Source of the DNA: Mycoplana dimorpha | GTDB taxonomy: Bacteria; Pseudomonadota; Alphaproteobacteria; Rhizobiales; Rhizobiaceae | Direction: 5' to 3' | Assembly: GCF_003046475.1 (NCBI RefSeq) | Contig: NZ_PZZZ01000003.1 | Location: forward strand, 186,001 to 250,000 | Length of the DNA: 64,000 bases | Shown: piece after piece, positions 40,801-47,337 of the stretch | Layout of the letters: every line of letters begins with the position of its first letter | Numbering within the stretch: the first letter of the stretch is position 1 | The notes under the pieces: generated by a model | The model's input: only the letters and a program-made list of their open reading frames with translations | The model's database searches: none | Told to the model about the DNA's origin: nothing | Made by a program: the position numbers and the translations under genes

Positions 40801-42675
40801 CAGGAAAGCCTCCTGGAGCACGCCGGCGAGGCGAGAAAGGTCGATGTCGAGGCCGTCGTTATGGCGCAGGTCCATGTCGTGCAGCACGACGAGGCGGCGG
40901 CTGCCGTCGGCTGCGACGACCTCGATGTCGTGCGTCTGCTCGCTGACGACGTTGAAGCCGAGGTTCTCGAGAAGCGGCACGCGCCGGGACAGCGACACCG
41001 AGCCGCCGGCGTGGAAGATCTTCAGTTCCAGCGCCTTGGTATCGGTGTTGCCGGGTTTGCGATAGAAGGCGATGTGGATCGGGTCGGACTCGGTCGCAGC
41101 CTCGAAGAAGCGCAGGTCGGCGTGGGCCTCGGCCGGCGTGAACGCCTCCTGGTAGGCCCGGGGCGTGACCAGCTTGACTGAATCCGGACCCGCCAGCGCC
41201 TCGAATCGGTCGATCCAGCGCGTAGCGATCTCGCGGATCGCCTGTTCGAGCTTCTTCTGCGGGATGCGCGGCGTCTTGCCGGCCGAGCGACCGATGATGA
41301 AATGGACCCGCGCAAGGCCGCCTTCCGGAAAGGCCGGGTAATAGGCCGAAACCCGCCCGTCATAGACGGTCTTCAGGTATGTCCCGATCTTTTCGCGTAC
41401 ATCGGAATCATACTGCTCGCGCGGGACGTAGACGATGACGGAAACGAAACGGTCGAAATGGTCGATGCGCGGCAGCACGCGGATGCGCGGCCGGTCGGCC
41501 AGTTCGTTGATCTGCTCGCAGAAGGTCGCAAGCAGCCCCGTGTCGATCTGGAAGAGATCGTCGCGCGGATAGGACTCCAGCGAGTTCATCAGCATCTTGC
41601 CGGAATGGCTCTGCGGATCGTAGCCGAAGTGCTCGATGATCGTCTTTACCTTGGAGCGCAGCAGCGGAATCTGCGAGGCAGCGTGCGTATAGGCGGTCGA
41701 GGTGAACAGGCCGACGATGCGCAGTTCGCCGGTGACGTTGCCGTTCGCATCGAAGCGCTTGACGCCGACATAGTCCATGTAGGCGCGGCGGTGGACGACA
41801 GAGCGCACATTCGCCTTGGTGACGATCAGGAAATCCGGGCCCTCGAGGAAGGCCAGGATTTCCGGCGTGGTCGTCACCGCGTCGCTGCCCAGCCGCAGCA
41901 CGCGCACGTCGGGATCAGACAGGATGCCGAGCCCCTTGCCGGTGCCGCGCTCGACCGAGGCCTGGCCGCCCGTGCCGCTGTAGGTGTATTCGCGCATGCC
42001 GAGGAAGGTGAAGTTGTTGTTGCGCAGCCAATGGAGGAACGCGATCGCCTCGTCCTTGTCGGCCTGACGGCGCGCAGGCCCGTGTTCCACCATTTCCGCC
42101 ACGGCCACCGCCAGCGTGTCCAACATCGGCTTCCAGTCGCTTACCGCCAGGTGGACCTGGGAGAGCACGTGCCGGATGCGCTCGATCAGGCTTTGCGCCT
42201 CCGACGCGGCAAGCGCCGACAGGTGAATCTCGATGTGGCTGACCCGGTTGGCCGGATCGCTTGGCTCGTCCGGTGAAAACAGACGCGGCTCCTGATCCGG
42301 CTCGATCACCAGGATCGGGTGGATCGCCAGATGGATGTCGCGATGGGTGCTGGTCACCTCGCCCATCACCGAATCGTAGAGGAACGGCTGGTTGCGGTCG
42401 GTCACCGACAGGATCGAGATCGGCGCGCCCTGCGGCGTGACGGCGGCGAGATCGGCGACCGTCACGCGTGGTTCGCAGCCGTCCCAGGCGGAGATCTCGG
42501 CGTAGGCGTGCGTCGCGGTGGCCGCCAGCATCTCGGCGCTGTAGAGGTCGAGATCGTCGCTGCTGGCGCGTCCGAACAGGAGCGCCGGATCTATGAACTG
42601 TTCCCCCGTTTTCGTCGCCACCGACGTGGCTGCCTCGATCTGCTTCTCGCGTCTGGTATTGCTGCGTGTCGCCAT
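37885..42675 (-). CDS. gdhB: NAD-dependent glutamate dehydrogenase (large, GDH-180 type)
   Basis: A 1596-residue protein of the large bacterial NAD-GDH family, close to the usual 1600 residues. It has a long N-terminal regulatory region with ACT-like segments, a central catalytic domain (HLRFGRVARGGLRWSDR, VPVGAKGGFYPKQLPV with the catalytic Lys, GVGDMSGDVFGNGML) and an all-helical C-terminal region. It oxidises glutamate to 2-oxoglutarate and ammonia in catabolism and is widespread in rhizobia. ATG 42675 is preceded by GGGGGA at close spacing. It stands alone; the gene symbol is by family only, and gdh is also used. Confidence 0.95.
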   Translation of the reverse strand: MATRSNTRREKQIEAATSVATKTGEQFIDPALLFGRASSDDLDLYSAEMLAATATHAYAEISAWDGCEPRVTVADLAAVTPQGAPISILSVTDRNQPFLYDSVMGEVTSTHRDIHLAIHPILVIEPDQEPRLFSPDEPSDPANRVSHIEIHLSALAASEAQSLIERIRHVLSQVHLAVSDWKPMLDTLAVAVAEMVEHGPARRQADKDEAIAFLHWLRNNNFTFLGMREYTYSGTGGQASVERGTGKGLGILSDPDVRVLRLGSDAVTTTPEILAFLEGPDFLIVTKANVRSVVHRRAYMDYVGVKRFDANGNVTGELRIVGLFTSTAYTHAASQIPLLRSKVKTIIEHFGYDPQSHSGKMLMNSLESYPRDDLFQIDTGLLATFCEQINELADRPRIRVLPRIDHFDRFVSVIVYVPREQYDSDVREKIGTYLKTVYDGRVSAYYPAFPEGGLARVHFIIGRSAGKTPRIPQKKLEQAIREIATRWIDRFEALAGPDSVKLVTPRAYQEAFTPAEAHADLRFFEAATESDPIHIAFYRKPGNTDTKALELKIFHAGGSVSLSRRVPLLENLGFNVVSEQTHDIEVVAADGSRRLVVLHDMDLRHNDGLDIDLSRLAGVLQEAFLSAWHGQTDDDTFNRLIMTAGLTAREIMALRAYARYLRQTGIAYSQDYIADTLNKYPVIAADLFHLFSARLDPTLAERKRAKRSEELAARIEEALSGVPSLDEDKILRRYVNAIEATLRTNYFQRDDEGRPLATLAFKLDPQALEGLPEPRPFREIFVYGAEVEGVHLRFGRVARGGLRWSDRAQDYRTEVLGLVKAQQVKNAVIVPVGAKGGFYPKQLPVGGSRDAVFNAGKEAYKTFIRTLLSVTDNIEGQAVVPPRDTVRLDGDDPYFVVAADKGTATFSDTANALAQEAGFWLDDAFASGGSAGYDHKKMGITARGAWETVKRHFREMDVDIQKTPFSVVGVGDMSGDVFGNGMLLSRKTRLIAALDHRDIFIDPNPDTELSFAERKRMFALPRSSWQDYDRAALSKGAMIIPRTEKSVTLTSEAMAAIGIDKQKATPFEIMSAILKAPVDLLWFGGIGTYVRAAGETDAEVGDRANDPIRVTAEEVRAKVIGEGANLGVTQRARVAFGLKGGRCNSDAIDNSAGVNSSDVEVNIKIALASAMREGRLTRETRNKLLASMTDEVAHLVLRNNYLQSLAISLCERQGQANRTGLSRLMSRLEAAGQLNRKVEMLPSEQVMDERYHAGKPLTRAEIGVLLSYAKLVLFDEILDSDLPDDPYFEPTLIGYFPAKMQRSHAGDIKAHRLRREIIATILANGVINRGGPAFVSQLTDGTGYMSADVVKAAMLAFEGYELFPLYAATDALDNLVSGSTQNELYEELGRVFSNATALILTTGAIDTPLDGAVQKLKLALKQLRPHLAGLMSEAAREEMRRKALYFEDKGVPEELAREVAGLLAMSFVPEIMLIAAQTGDNLIRTAQTYAGISDTLNIGALLGAAARVPTSDLYESLALARNLTDIANARRELTVSILNRHKGDKNPLAAWRAADAERLGMVTGRLGALTEAGEATLSKISVAAGVVSDLAHGRMR

Positions 42676-43006
42676 GAACTTCCCCCAGGAACGGTGTCAG
42701 GAGCCTAGCAGAAGGAATTTTCTTGGCGAAGGTTTTGTCGAAAGCCGGCCGATTTCAATCGATTTTGGCCAAAACTTCCCGAAAAGCGTGGAGTTTTCGC
42801 GCTAATTTCGTCGGAATGCCGAGGTTTTGGCCCGGAACGGCCGCGAAACGCCCAACTTTGCTTTGGTCTCGTACTTGGCCACACAACGTCCTGAAACCGG
42901 CAAGGGTGGCTCTGAAAATGTCCCTGGACGGTGCAACATTTTCTTGCGAGGCCGGGCGCCATGGTCCATTGGAGATCGTCGGCGGAAACAACCCGGGAAA
43001 CCTTGG
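42676..43006. other. Divergent intergenic region gdhB / pyridoxal kinase with repeat-like TTTTGG sequence
   Basis: These 331 bases are lower in GC than the surroundings. They contain a perfect TTTTGGCCAAAA palindrome at 42763-42774, a related GGTTTTGGCCCGG at 42822-42834, and a poorly conserved 23-base direct repeat starting TTGGC at 42723 and 42765. The open frames crossing it on both strands have no ribosome sites. It must hold the promoters of both flanking genes. Confidence 0.5.
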
Positions 43007-43885
43007 ATGGGTGCGAGCGAAAAGGGCGCGGTCCTGGTCATATCCAGTCACGTCGTGCGCGGAACGGTCGGAAACCGCGCTGCCGTATTCGCGCTGGAGA
43101 CGCTTGGCCATCCGGTCTGGGCTGTCCCGACCGTCATCCTGCCCTGGCATCCGGGACATGGCCGTGCCACCCGCGTGACGATCGGCGCCAGCGATTTCGA
43201 CGCGATCATCGACGATCTGATCCGCGCGCCCTGGCGCGGCGAGCTCAGGGCCGTGATGTCCGGCTATATCGGTGATCCGAGCCAGGCCGCTTCCATCGCC
43301 CGCCTCGTTGGCGCGCTCCGGCTTGAAAACCCCGATCTCGTCTATCTCTGCGATCCGGTCTGCGGCGACCAGGGCGGCCTCTATGTTCCGGTCGCGACCG
43401 CCGAAGCGATCCGCGACACGTTGCTGCCGCTCGCGTCGATCGCGACCCCCAACCGCTACGAACTCGGGCTGCTGGCCGGGGCCCCGCTGGAAAGCAATGC
43501 GGCGATCATCGACGCCGCGCTGTCGCTCGGGCCGTCGCGCGTGCTGGTGACCTCGGCCGTGCCGATGATGGCCGGCAGCACGGGCAACCTCTATCTTTCG
43601 GGCCGGACGGCGCTGCTCGCCGAGCATCGCCAGGTGCCCAACTCACCGAACGGAACCGGCGATCTGGTCGCCTCCGTGTTTCTGGCGCGGATGCTCGAGG
43701 GCCTGTCCGAGGAGCGGGCGCTGCATCTGGCCACCGCCACGGTGTTCGAGGTGGTGGCCCGCAGCGCCAAGCGCGGCGCCGACGAGCTCACGCTCGAACA
43801 GGACGCCGCCAGCCTGTCCACGCCGATGGCCATGGTGCAGATGCGGCGCCTCGTCCATCCCGCTGGAGCCAAGCGTACACCATGA
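43007..43885 (+). CDS. pdxY: Pyridoxal kinase
   Basis: A 292-residue ribokinase-fold enzyme of the PdxY/PdxK family. It begins with AVLVISSHVVRGTVGNRAAV, contains CDPVCGDQGGLYVPVA (the Asp of the phosphate region) and ends with PNSPNGTGDLVASVFLA, where the Asp in GTGD is the catalytic base. It phosphorylates pyridoxal to PLP in the salvage path. The ATG at 43007 is the family start; the frame upstream to 42827 is without ribosome site. Confidence 0.92.
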   Translation: MGASEKGAVLVISSHVVRGTVGNRAAVFALETLGHPVWAVPTVILPWHPGHGRATRVTIGASDFDAIIDDLIRAPWRGELRAVMSGYIGDPSQAASIARLVGALRLENPDLVYLCDPVCGDQGGLYVPVATAEAIRDTLLPLASIATPNRYELGLLAGAPLESNAAIIDAALSLGPSRVLVTSAVPMMAGSTGNLYLSGRTALLAEHRQVPNSPNGTGDLVASVFLARMLEGLSEERALHLATATVFEVVARSAKRGADELTLEQDAASLSTPMAMVQMRRLVHPAGAKRTP

Positions 43886-44017
43886 GCGTTCCGCCGCCCG
43901 TTACCGTCAAAAGGGGGCTGCAAGCCGTCGCCCGGCGGGCGGGGTCACGTCGCGCCCAATCGTGCCGGCCGCTGCCGCTTTTCTACTCATTCGTCACCGC
44001 ACGGGAGTATCGCCCAC

Positions 44018-44659
44018 ATGCACCGCTTTCCTGATCACCTGCTGACCGGCTACCAGAACTTCATGGACGGCCGCTTCAGCGAGCAGCAGCAGCGCTACAA
44101 GACCCTGGCCGAGAGCGGCCAGAAGCCGAAGACCATGGTGATCGCCTGCTGCGATTCGCGCGCAGCGCCCGAGACGATCTTCGACTGCGGCCCCGGCGAG
44201 CTCTTCGTCGTCCGCAACGTGGCAAACCTGATGCCGCCCTACGAGCCGGACGGGCACTACCACTCGACGTCCGCAGCACTCGAGTTTGCCGTGCAGTCCT
44301 TGCGCGTCGCCGACATCGTCGTCATGGGGCACGGCCGCTGCGGCGGCATCAAGGCCGCCCTCGACCTGGATGCCGAGCCGCTGTCGCCCGGCGACTTCAT
44401 CGGTCGCTGGATGAACCTCCTGAAGCCGGCCGCCGAGCAGATCCAGAACAACGCCGTGATGACCGCTTCCGAGCGCCAGCGGGCGCTGGAACGCGTCTCG
44501 ATCCGCAACTCCATCGCCAATCTCAGGACCTTCCCCTGCGTGCAGATCCTCGAGCAGCGTGGCAAGCTGAACCTGCACGGCGCCTGGTTCGACATCTCCA
44601 CCGGTGAGCTCTGGATCATGGACTCCAAGACCGGCGACTTCCAACGTCCCGGAATGTAA
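44018..44659 (+). CDS. Beta-class carbonic anhydrase
   Basis: A 213-residue zinc enzyme that interconverts CO2 and bicarbonate. The zinc ligands are Cys45 in CDSR, His105 and Cys108 in GHGRCGGIKA, and Asp46 with Arg48 form the catalytic dyad. The ATG is preceded by GGGAG. It is transcribed alone and ends at a good hairpin. Confidence 0.95.
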   Translation: MHRFPDHLLTGYQNFMDGRFSEQQQRYKTLAESGQKPKTMVIACCDSRAAPETIFDCGPGELFVVRNVANLMPPYEPDGHYHSTSAALEFAVQSLRVADIVVMGHGRCGGIKAALDLDAEPLSPGDFIGRWMNLLKPAAEQIQNNAVMTASERQRALERVSIRNSIANLRTFPCVQILEQRGKLNLHGAWFDISTGELWIMDSKTGDFQRPGM

Positions 44660-44661
44660 GA

Positions 44662-44690
44662 AGGCCCGGCAGCTGGCCGGGCCTCCTTCG
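44662..44690. terminator. Bidirectional terminator between carbonic anhydrase and lytic transglycosylase
   Basis: AGGCCCGGC (44662-44670) and GCCGGGCCT (44676-44684) form a nine-base stem with a five-base loop. On the minus strand TTCTT follows the stem; on the plus strand CCTTC follows. It lies between the two convergent genes and fits both. Confidence 0.78.
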
Positions 44691-44713
44691 AATGTCGTCA
44701 CGGGGGGCGTGGC

Positions 44714-45535
44714 TCAATCGCCGTCGATCGCCGCGCCGATGATGGCGATCGCCTGCTGGTAGACGCTGGCGGCGTTCCAGCCCTGGATCGCCGCGAAGTT
44801 GATCTCGCCCGGCTGATAGCCGCCGCCGGCGCTCCAGCCGTGGCCGCGCAGGAAGTTGGCCGTCGAGGCCAGGGCGTCGGCCTTGGAGCGGACGAGATCG
44901 ATGCGGCCGTCGCCGTCGCCGTCGACGCCGTAGCGCAACACGTTGACCGGCAGGAACTGCGTCTGGCCGATCTCGCCATGCGCGGCCCCGATCGCGTCGG
45001 GACTGAGCGTGCCGGACTCCAGAAGATTGAGCGCCGCGTAAAGCTGCTCGGTGAAATAGGGGGAGCGGCGACAGTCATAGGCGAGCGTGGCGACCGCCGA
45101 CAGGGTGTGCTCCTTGCCCATGAAACCACCGAAGCCGGTTTCCATCCCCCAGATGGCGACCAGCGGCCCGGCCGGCACGCCGTACTGGCTTTCGATCCGC
45201 GCCAGGATGCTGGCGTGCTGCTTGCGCAGGCTGCGGCCGCGATTGATGATCGTCTGGCCGCCGCGCTTCTGCATGAACTGGTCGAGCGTCAGCTTGAAGC
45301 TCTTCTGGCCGCGGTCGGCACGGATCGTGGCGCGGTTATAGCCCACATTTGCGAATGCCAGGTCAAGCGTGCTGCGGCTGATGCCGCTGGCGGCGGCCTC
45401 GCCCTTGAACTGGTGGACCCAGGCCTCGAAACCGGCTGCATCGTTGCCGCACTGCGCGGCCGTCGCAACCGCCGGCGGCGCCGCCGTCAGCGCGATCGCC
45501 GCCAGACCCTGGAACATCCGCTTCATCAAATTCAT
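44714..45535 (-). CDS. Lytic murein transglycosylase (MltB-like, SLT_2)
   Basis: A 273-residue periplasmic peptidoglycan-cleaving enzyme. Residues 1-27 form a Sec signal peptide (FQGLAAIALTAAPPAVATAA). The mature part has the SLT_2 core: the catalytic Glu is in LVAIWGMETGFGGFMG near residue 132, then LATLAYDCRRSPYFTEQLYA and the GEIGQTQFLPVNVLRYGVDG segment. There is no peptidoglycan-binding domain and no lipobox, so it is a soluble periplasmic form. The gene stands alone. Confidence 0.93.
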   Translation of the reverse strand: MNLMKRMFQGLAAIALTAAPPAVATAAQCGNDAAGFEAWVHQFKGEAAASGISRSTLDLAFANVGYNRATIRADRGQKSFKLTLDQFMQKRGGQTIINRGRSLRKQHASILARIESQYGVPAGPLVAIWGMETGFGGFMGKEHTLSAVATLAYDCRRSPYFTEQLYAALNLLESGTLSPDAIGAAHGEIGQTQFLPVNVLRYGVDGDGDGRIDLVRSKADALASTANFLRGHGWSAGGGYQPGEINFAAIQGWNAASVYQQAIAIIGAAIDGD

Positions 45536-45709
45536 GGAAACAACCTCGTGATCTCAAACCGCCCTGGAATGCACCAGGCCAGTAACTGCCAGACGTTTGT
45601 GCCGATCGTGCGGCAATCGGCGATTGCCGCTGGCTCGATCAAAGCAAAAGTCCCGCGCCCGTCCGACGATAGACGCGGGATCTTCATGTTTGCGATTCTG
45701 TCTGTCCGC

Positions 45710-46744
45710 TCAGGCGGCCTGCTTCTTTGCCTTGATCAGCCCGCGGTTGACCAGCAACTCGGCGATCTGAACGGTGTTCAGTGCCGCCCCCTTGCGCAGG
45801 TTGTCGGAGACCACCCAAAGATTGAGGCCGTGCTCGACCGTGGCGTCCTCACGGATGCGCGAGATGTAGGTTGCGTCCTCGCCCGCCGATTCGTAGGGCG
45901 TGATGTAGCCGCCGTTCTCATGCTTGTCGATCACCTGGCAGCCCGGGGCCTCGCGCAGGATCTCGCGTGCCTCGTCGGCGGTGATTTCGTTCTCGAATTC
46001 GATGTTGACCGATTCGGAATGGCCGATGAAGACCGGAACGCGCACAGCCGTGCAGGTCACCCTGATCTTCGGGTCGAGCATCTTCTTGGTCTCGGCCAGA
46101 ACCTTCCACTCTTCCTTGGTGTAGCCGTCCTCCATGAAGACGTCGATGTGCGGGATGACGTTGAAGGCGATGCGCTTGGTGAACTTCTTGCTCTCGATCG
46201 GGTCGGCGACGAACACGGCGCGGGTCTGGTTGAAGAGCTCGTCCATGCCGTCCTTGCCGGCCCCGGAGACCGACTGGTAGGTCGAGACGACGACGCGCTT
46301 GATGGTGGCGCGGTCGTGCAGCGGCTTCAGCGCCACGACCAGCTGGGCGGTCGAGCAGTTCGGGTTGGCGATGATGTTCTTCTTGGTGAAGCCGACGATG
46401 GCGTCCGGGTTCACTTCCGGCACGATCAGCGGCACCTCGGCGTCGTAGCGCCAGGCTGACGAGTTGTCGATGACGACGCAGCCCTGGGCGCCGATCTTCG
46501 GCGAATACTTCAGCGACGCCGCGCCGCCGGCGGACATCAGGCAGATGTCGGTGTCGGAGAAGTCATAGGTGTCGAGATTGTGGACCTTCAGCGTCTTGTC
46601 GCCAAAGGAGACTTCCGTACCGACCGAGCGGCTGGAGGCGAGCGCCACGACCTCGTCGGCCGGGAAGCCGCGCTCGGACAGGATCGTCAGCATTTCGCGT
46701 CCGACATTGCCGGTGGCGCCGGCGACTGCAATCTTGAAACCCAT
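45710..46744 (-). CDS. asd: Aspartate-semialdehyde dehydrogenase
   Basis: A 344-residue NADPH enzyme for the second step from aspartate to threonine, methionine, lysine and diaminopimelate. The cofactor motif VAGATGNVGREML is at residues 7-19; the catalytic Cys130 is in ANPNCSTAQL; the C-terminal GINLWVVSDNLRKGAALN-like segment (GLNLWVV here) is present. It starts at ATG 46744 with AAAGAGAG eight bases upstream. The 232 bases in front hold a short Thr-rich ORF and two hairpins, so expression may be controlled by a translated leader. Confidence 0.96.
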   Translation of the reverse strand: MGFKIAVAGATGNVGREMLTILSERGFPADEVVALASSRSVGTEVSFGDKTLKVHNLDTYDFSDTDICLMSAGGAASLKYSPKIGAQGCVVIDNSSAWRYDAEVPLIVPEVNPDAIVGFTKKNIIANPNCSTAQLVVALKPLHDRATIKRVVVSTYQSVSGAGKDGMDELFNQTRAVFVADPIESKKFTKRIAFNVIPHIDVFMEDGYTKEEWKVLAETKKMLDPKIRVTCTAVRVPVFIGHSESVNIEFENEITADEAREILREAPGCQVIDKHENGGYITPYESAGEDATYISRIREDATVEHGLNLWVVSDNLRKGAALNTVQIAELLVNRGLIKAKKQAA

Positions 46745-46751
46745 GTGTCTA

Positions 46752-46842
46752 GCTCTCTTTCTCTGCCTCTCCTCGGTCCTTGAGGGGAAACCCGACAGCC
46801 ACGGCGGCGGGTTTCGGTCCCCGGCCTTGCCGGGGAGAGAGC
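46752..46842 (-). promoter_or_regulatory. Structured leader in front of asd (two hairpins and anti-ribosome-site segment)
   Basis: On the minus strand, after the short Thr-rich ORF, come CCCCGGC/GCCGGGG (46835-46819, three-base loop) and GAAACCCG/CGGGTTTC (46815-46787, 13-base loop). The GCTCTCT at 46842-46836 is complementary over seven bases to AGAGAGC at 46758-46752, the probable asd ribosome-binding region, so the two may pair and block translation. No U-tract follows either hairpin, which argues against simple transcription termination. Confidence 0.5.
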
Positions 46843-46857
46843 GGCGGGCCAGAGACG

Positions 46858-46977
46858 TCAGACGGTTTTCGTCGTCGTTTTGGCCACGGTTGTGGAAGAA
46901 GCGGGCACGCGCCGGTCCTGCCCGGCGATCTCCGCCAGGAAGCTGCTGTCAGCGATATCGATGTCGCGGCAAAGCAT
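46858..46977 (-). CDS. Putative threonine-rich leader peptide upstream of asd (39 residues)
   Basis: A short ORF starting at ATG 46977 (AAGGA nine bases upstream) and ending 113 bases before asd on the same strand. The N-terminal part is not repetitive, but the end reads SSTTVAKTTTKTV: six Thr codons (ACA, ACC, ACG x3, ACC) and two Lys codons among the last eleven. Threonine and lysine are both end products of the pathway that asd feeds. It lies directly before the two hairpins described above. It could equally be a chance frame in the asd 5' region; I do not recognise a protein family. Confidence 0.4.
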   Translation of the reverse strand: MLCRDIDIADSSFLAEIAGQDRRVPASSTTVAKTTTKTV

Positions 46978-47337
46978 GGGACACGGTCCTTTTCCGGGGC
47001 TGCTATTACGGGAATTTCTCCGGGAGTCAAGCGAGGCCTTTTTCTCGCCGGAGGTCCGGCGATCGCCGTCGCGCGGCATGCGCGGCTGCCGCGATGGGGC
47101 AAATAATCCGGATCTGTCATTCGGCGCGATCACCGGCGTTTGGCGGCTCGTCCCCGGGCTCTTCGCGCGAATTCGACTAAAGTCTTAATTCCAAAGTCAT
47201 AATCCCAAAGCCGCGCTGCCGCGGCTGCCGCTTTTCTGCCATTCTTTCTCGCCCGCAACCACGTTCGCCCGGTCGAGGAGGGCCGGCGGGCGACGGACAG
47301 GCGTCCCAGAAAAGCCGTTGAAATGGAGGATTTCACA
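46978..47337. other. Divergent intergenic region asd leader / MHS transporter
   Basis: These 360 bases carry the promoters for the asd leader transcript and the transporter. The only clear structure is the 14-bp tandem repeat at 47182-47209. The overlapping open frames here have no ribosome sites and disagree with codon bias. Confidence 0.5.
47182..47209. repeat. 14-bp tandem direct repeat upstream of the MHS transporter
   Basis: GTCTTAATTCCAAA (47182-47195) is followed immediately by GTCATAATCCCAAA (47196-47209), 12 of 14 identical. It is an AT-rich island in GC-rich DNA, 130 bases before the transporter start, and looks like paired binding sites for a regulator. Confidence 0.55.

Noticed and set aside
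46749-47120. Longer overlapping frames (108-124 codons) in the asd/transporter intergenic region
   Set aside because: Different frames on both strands with no ribosome site; only the short Thr-rich frame has a plausible start and a meaningful position.
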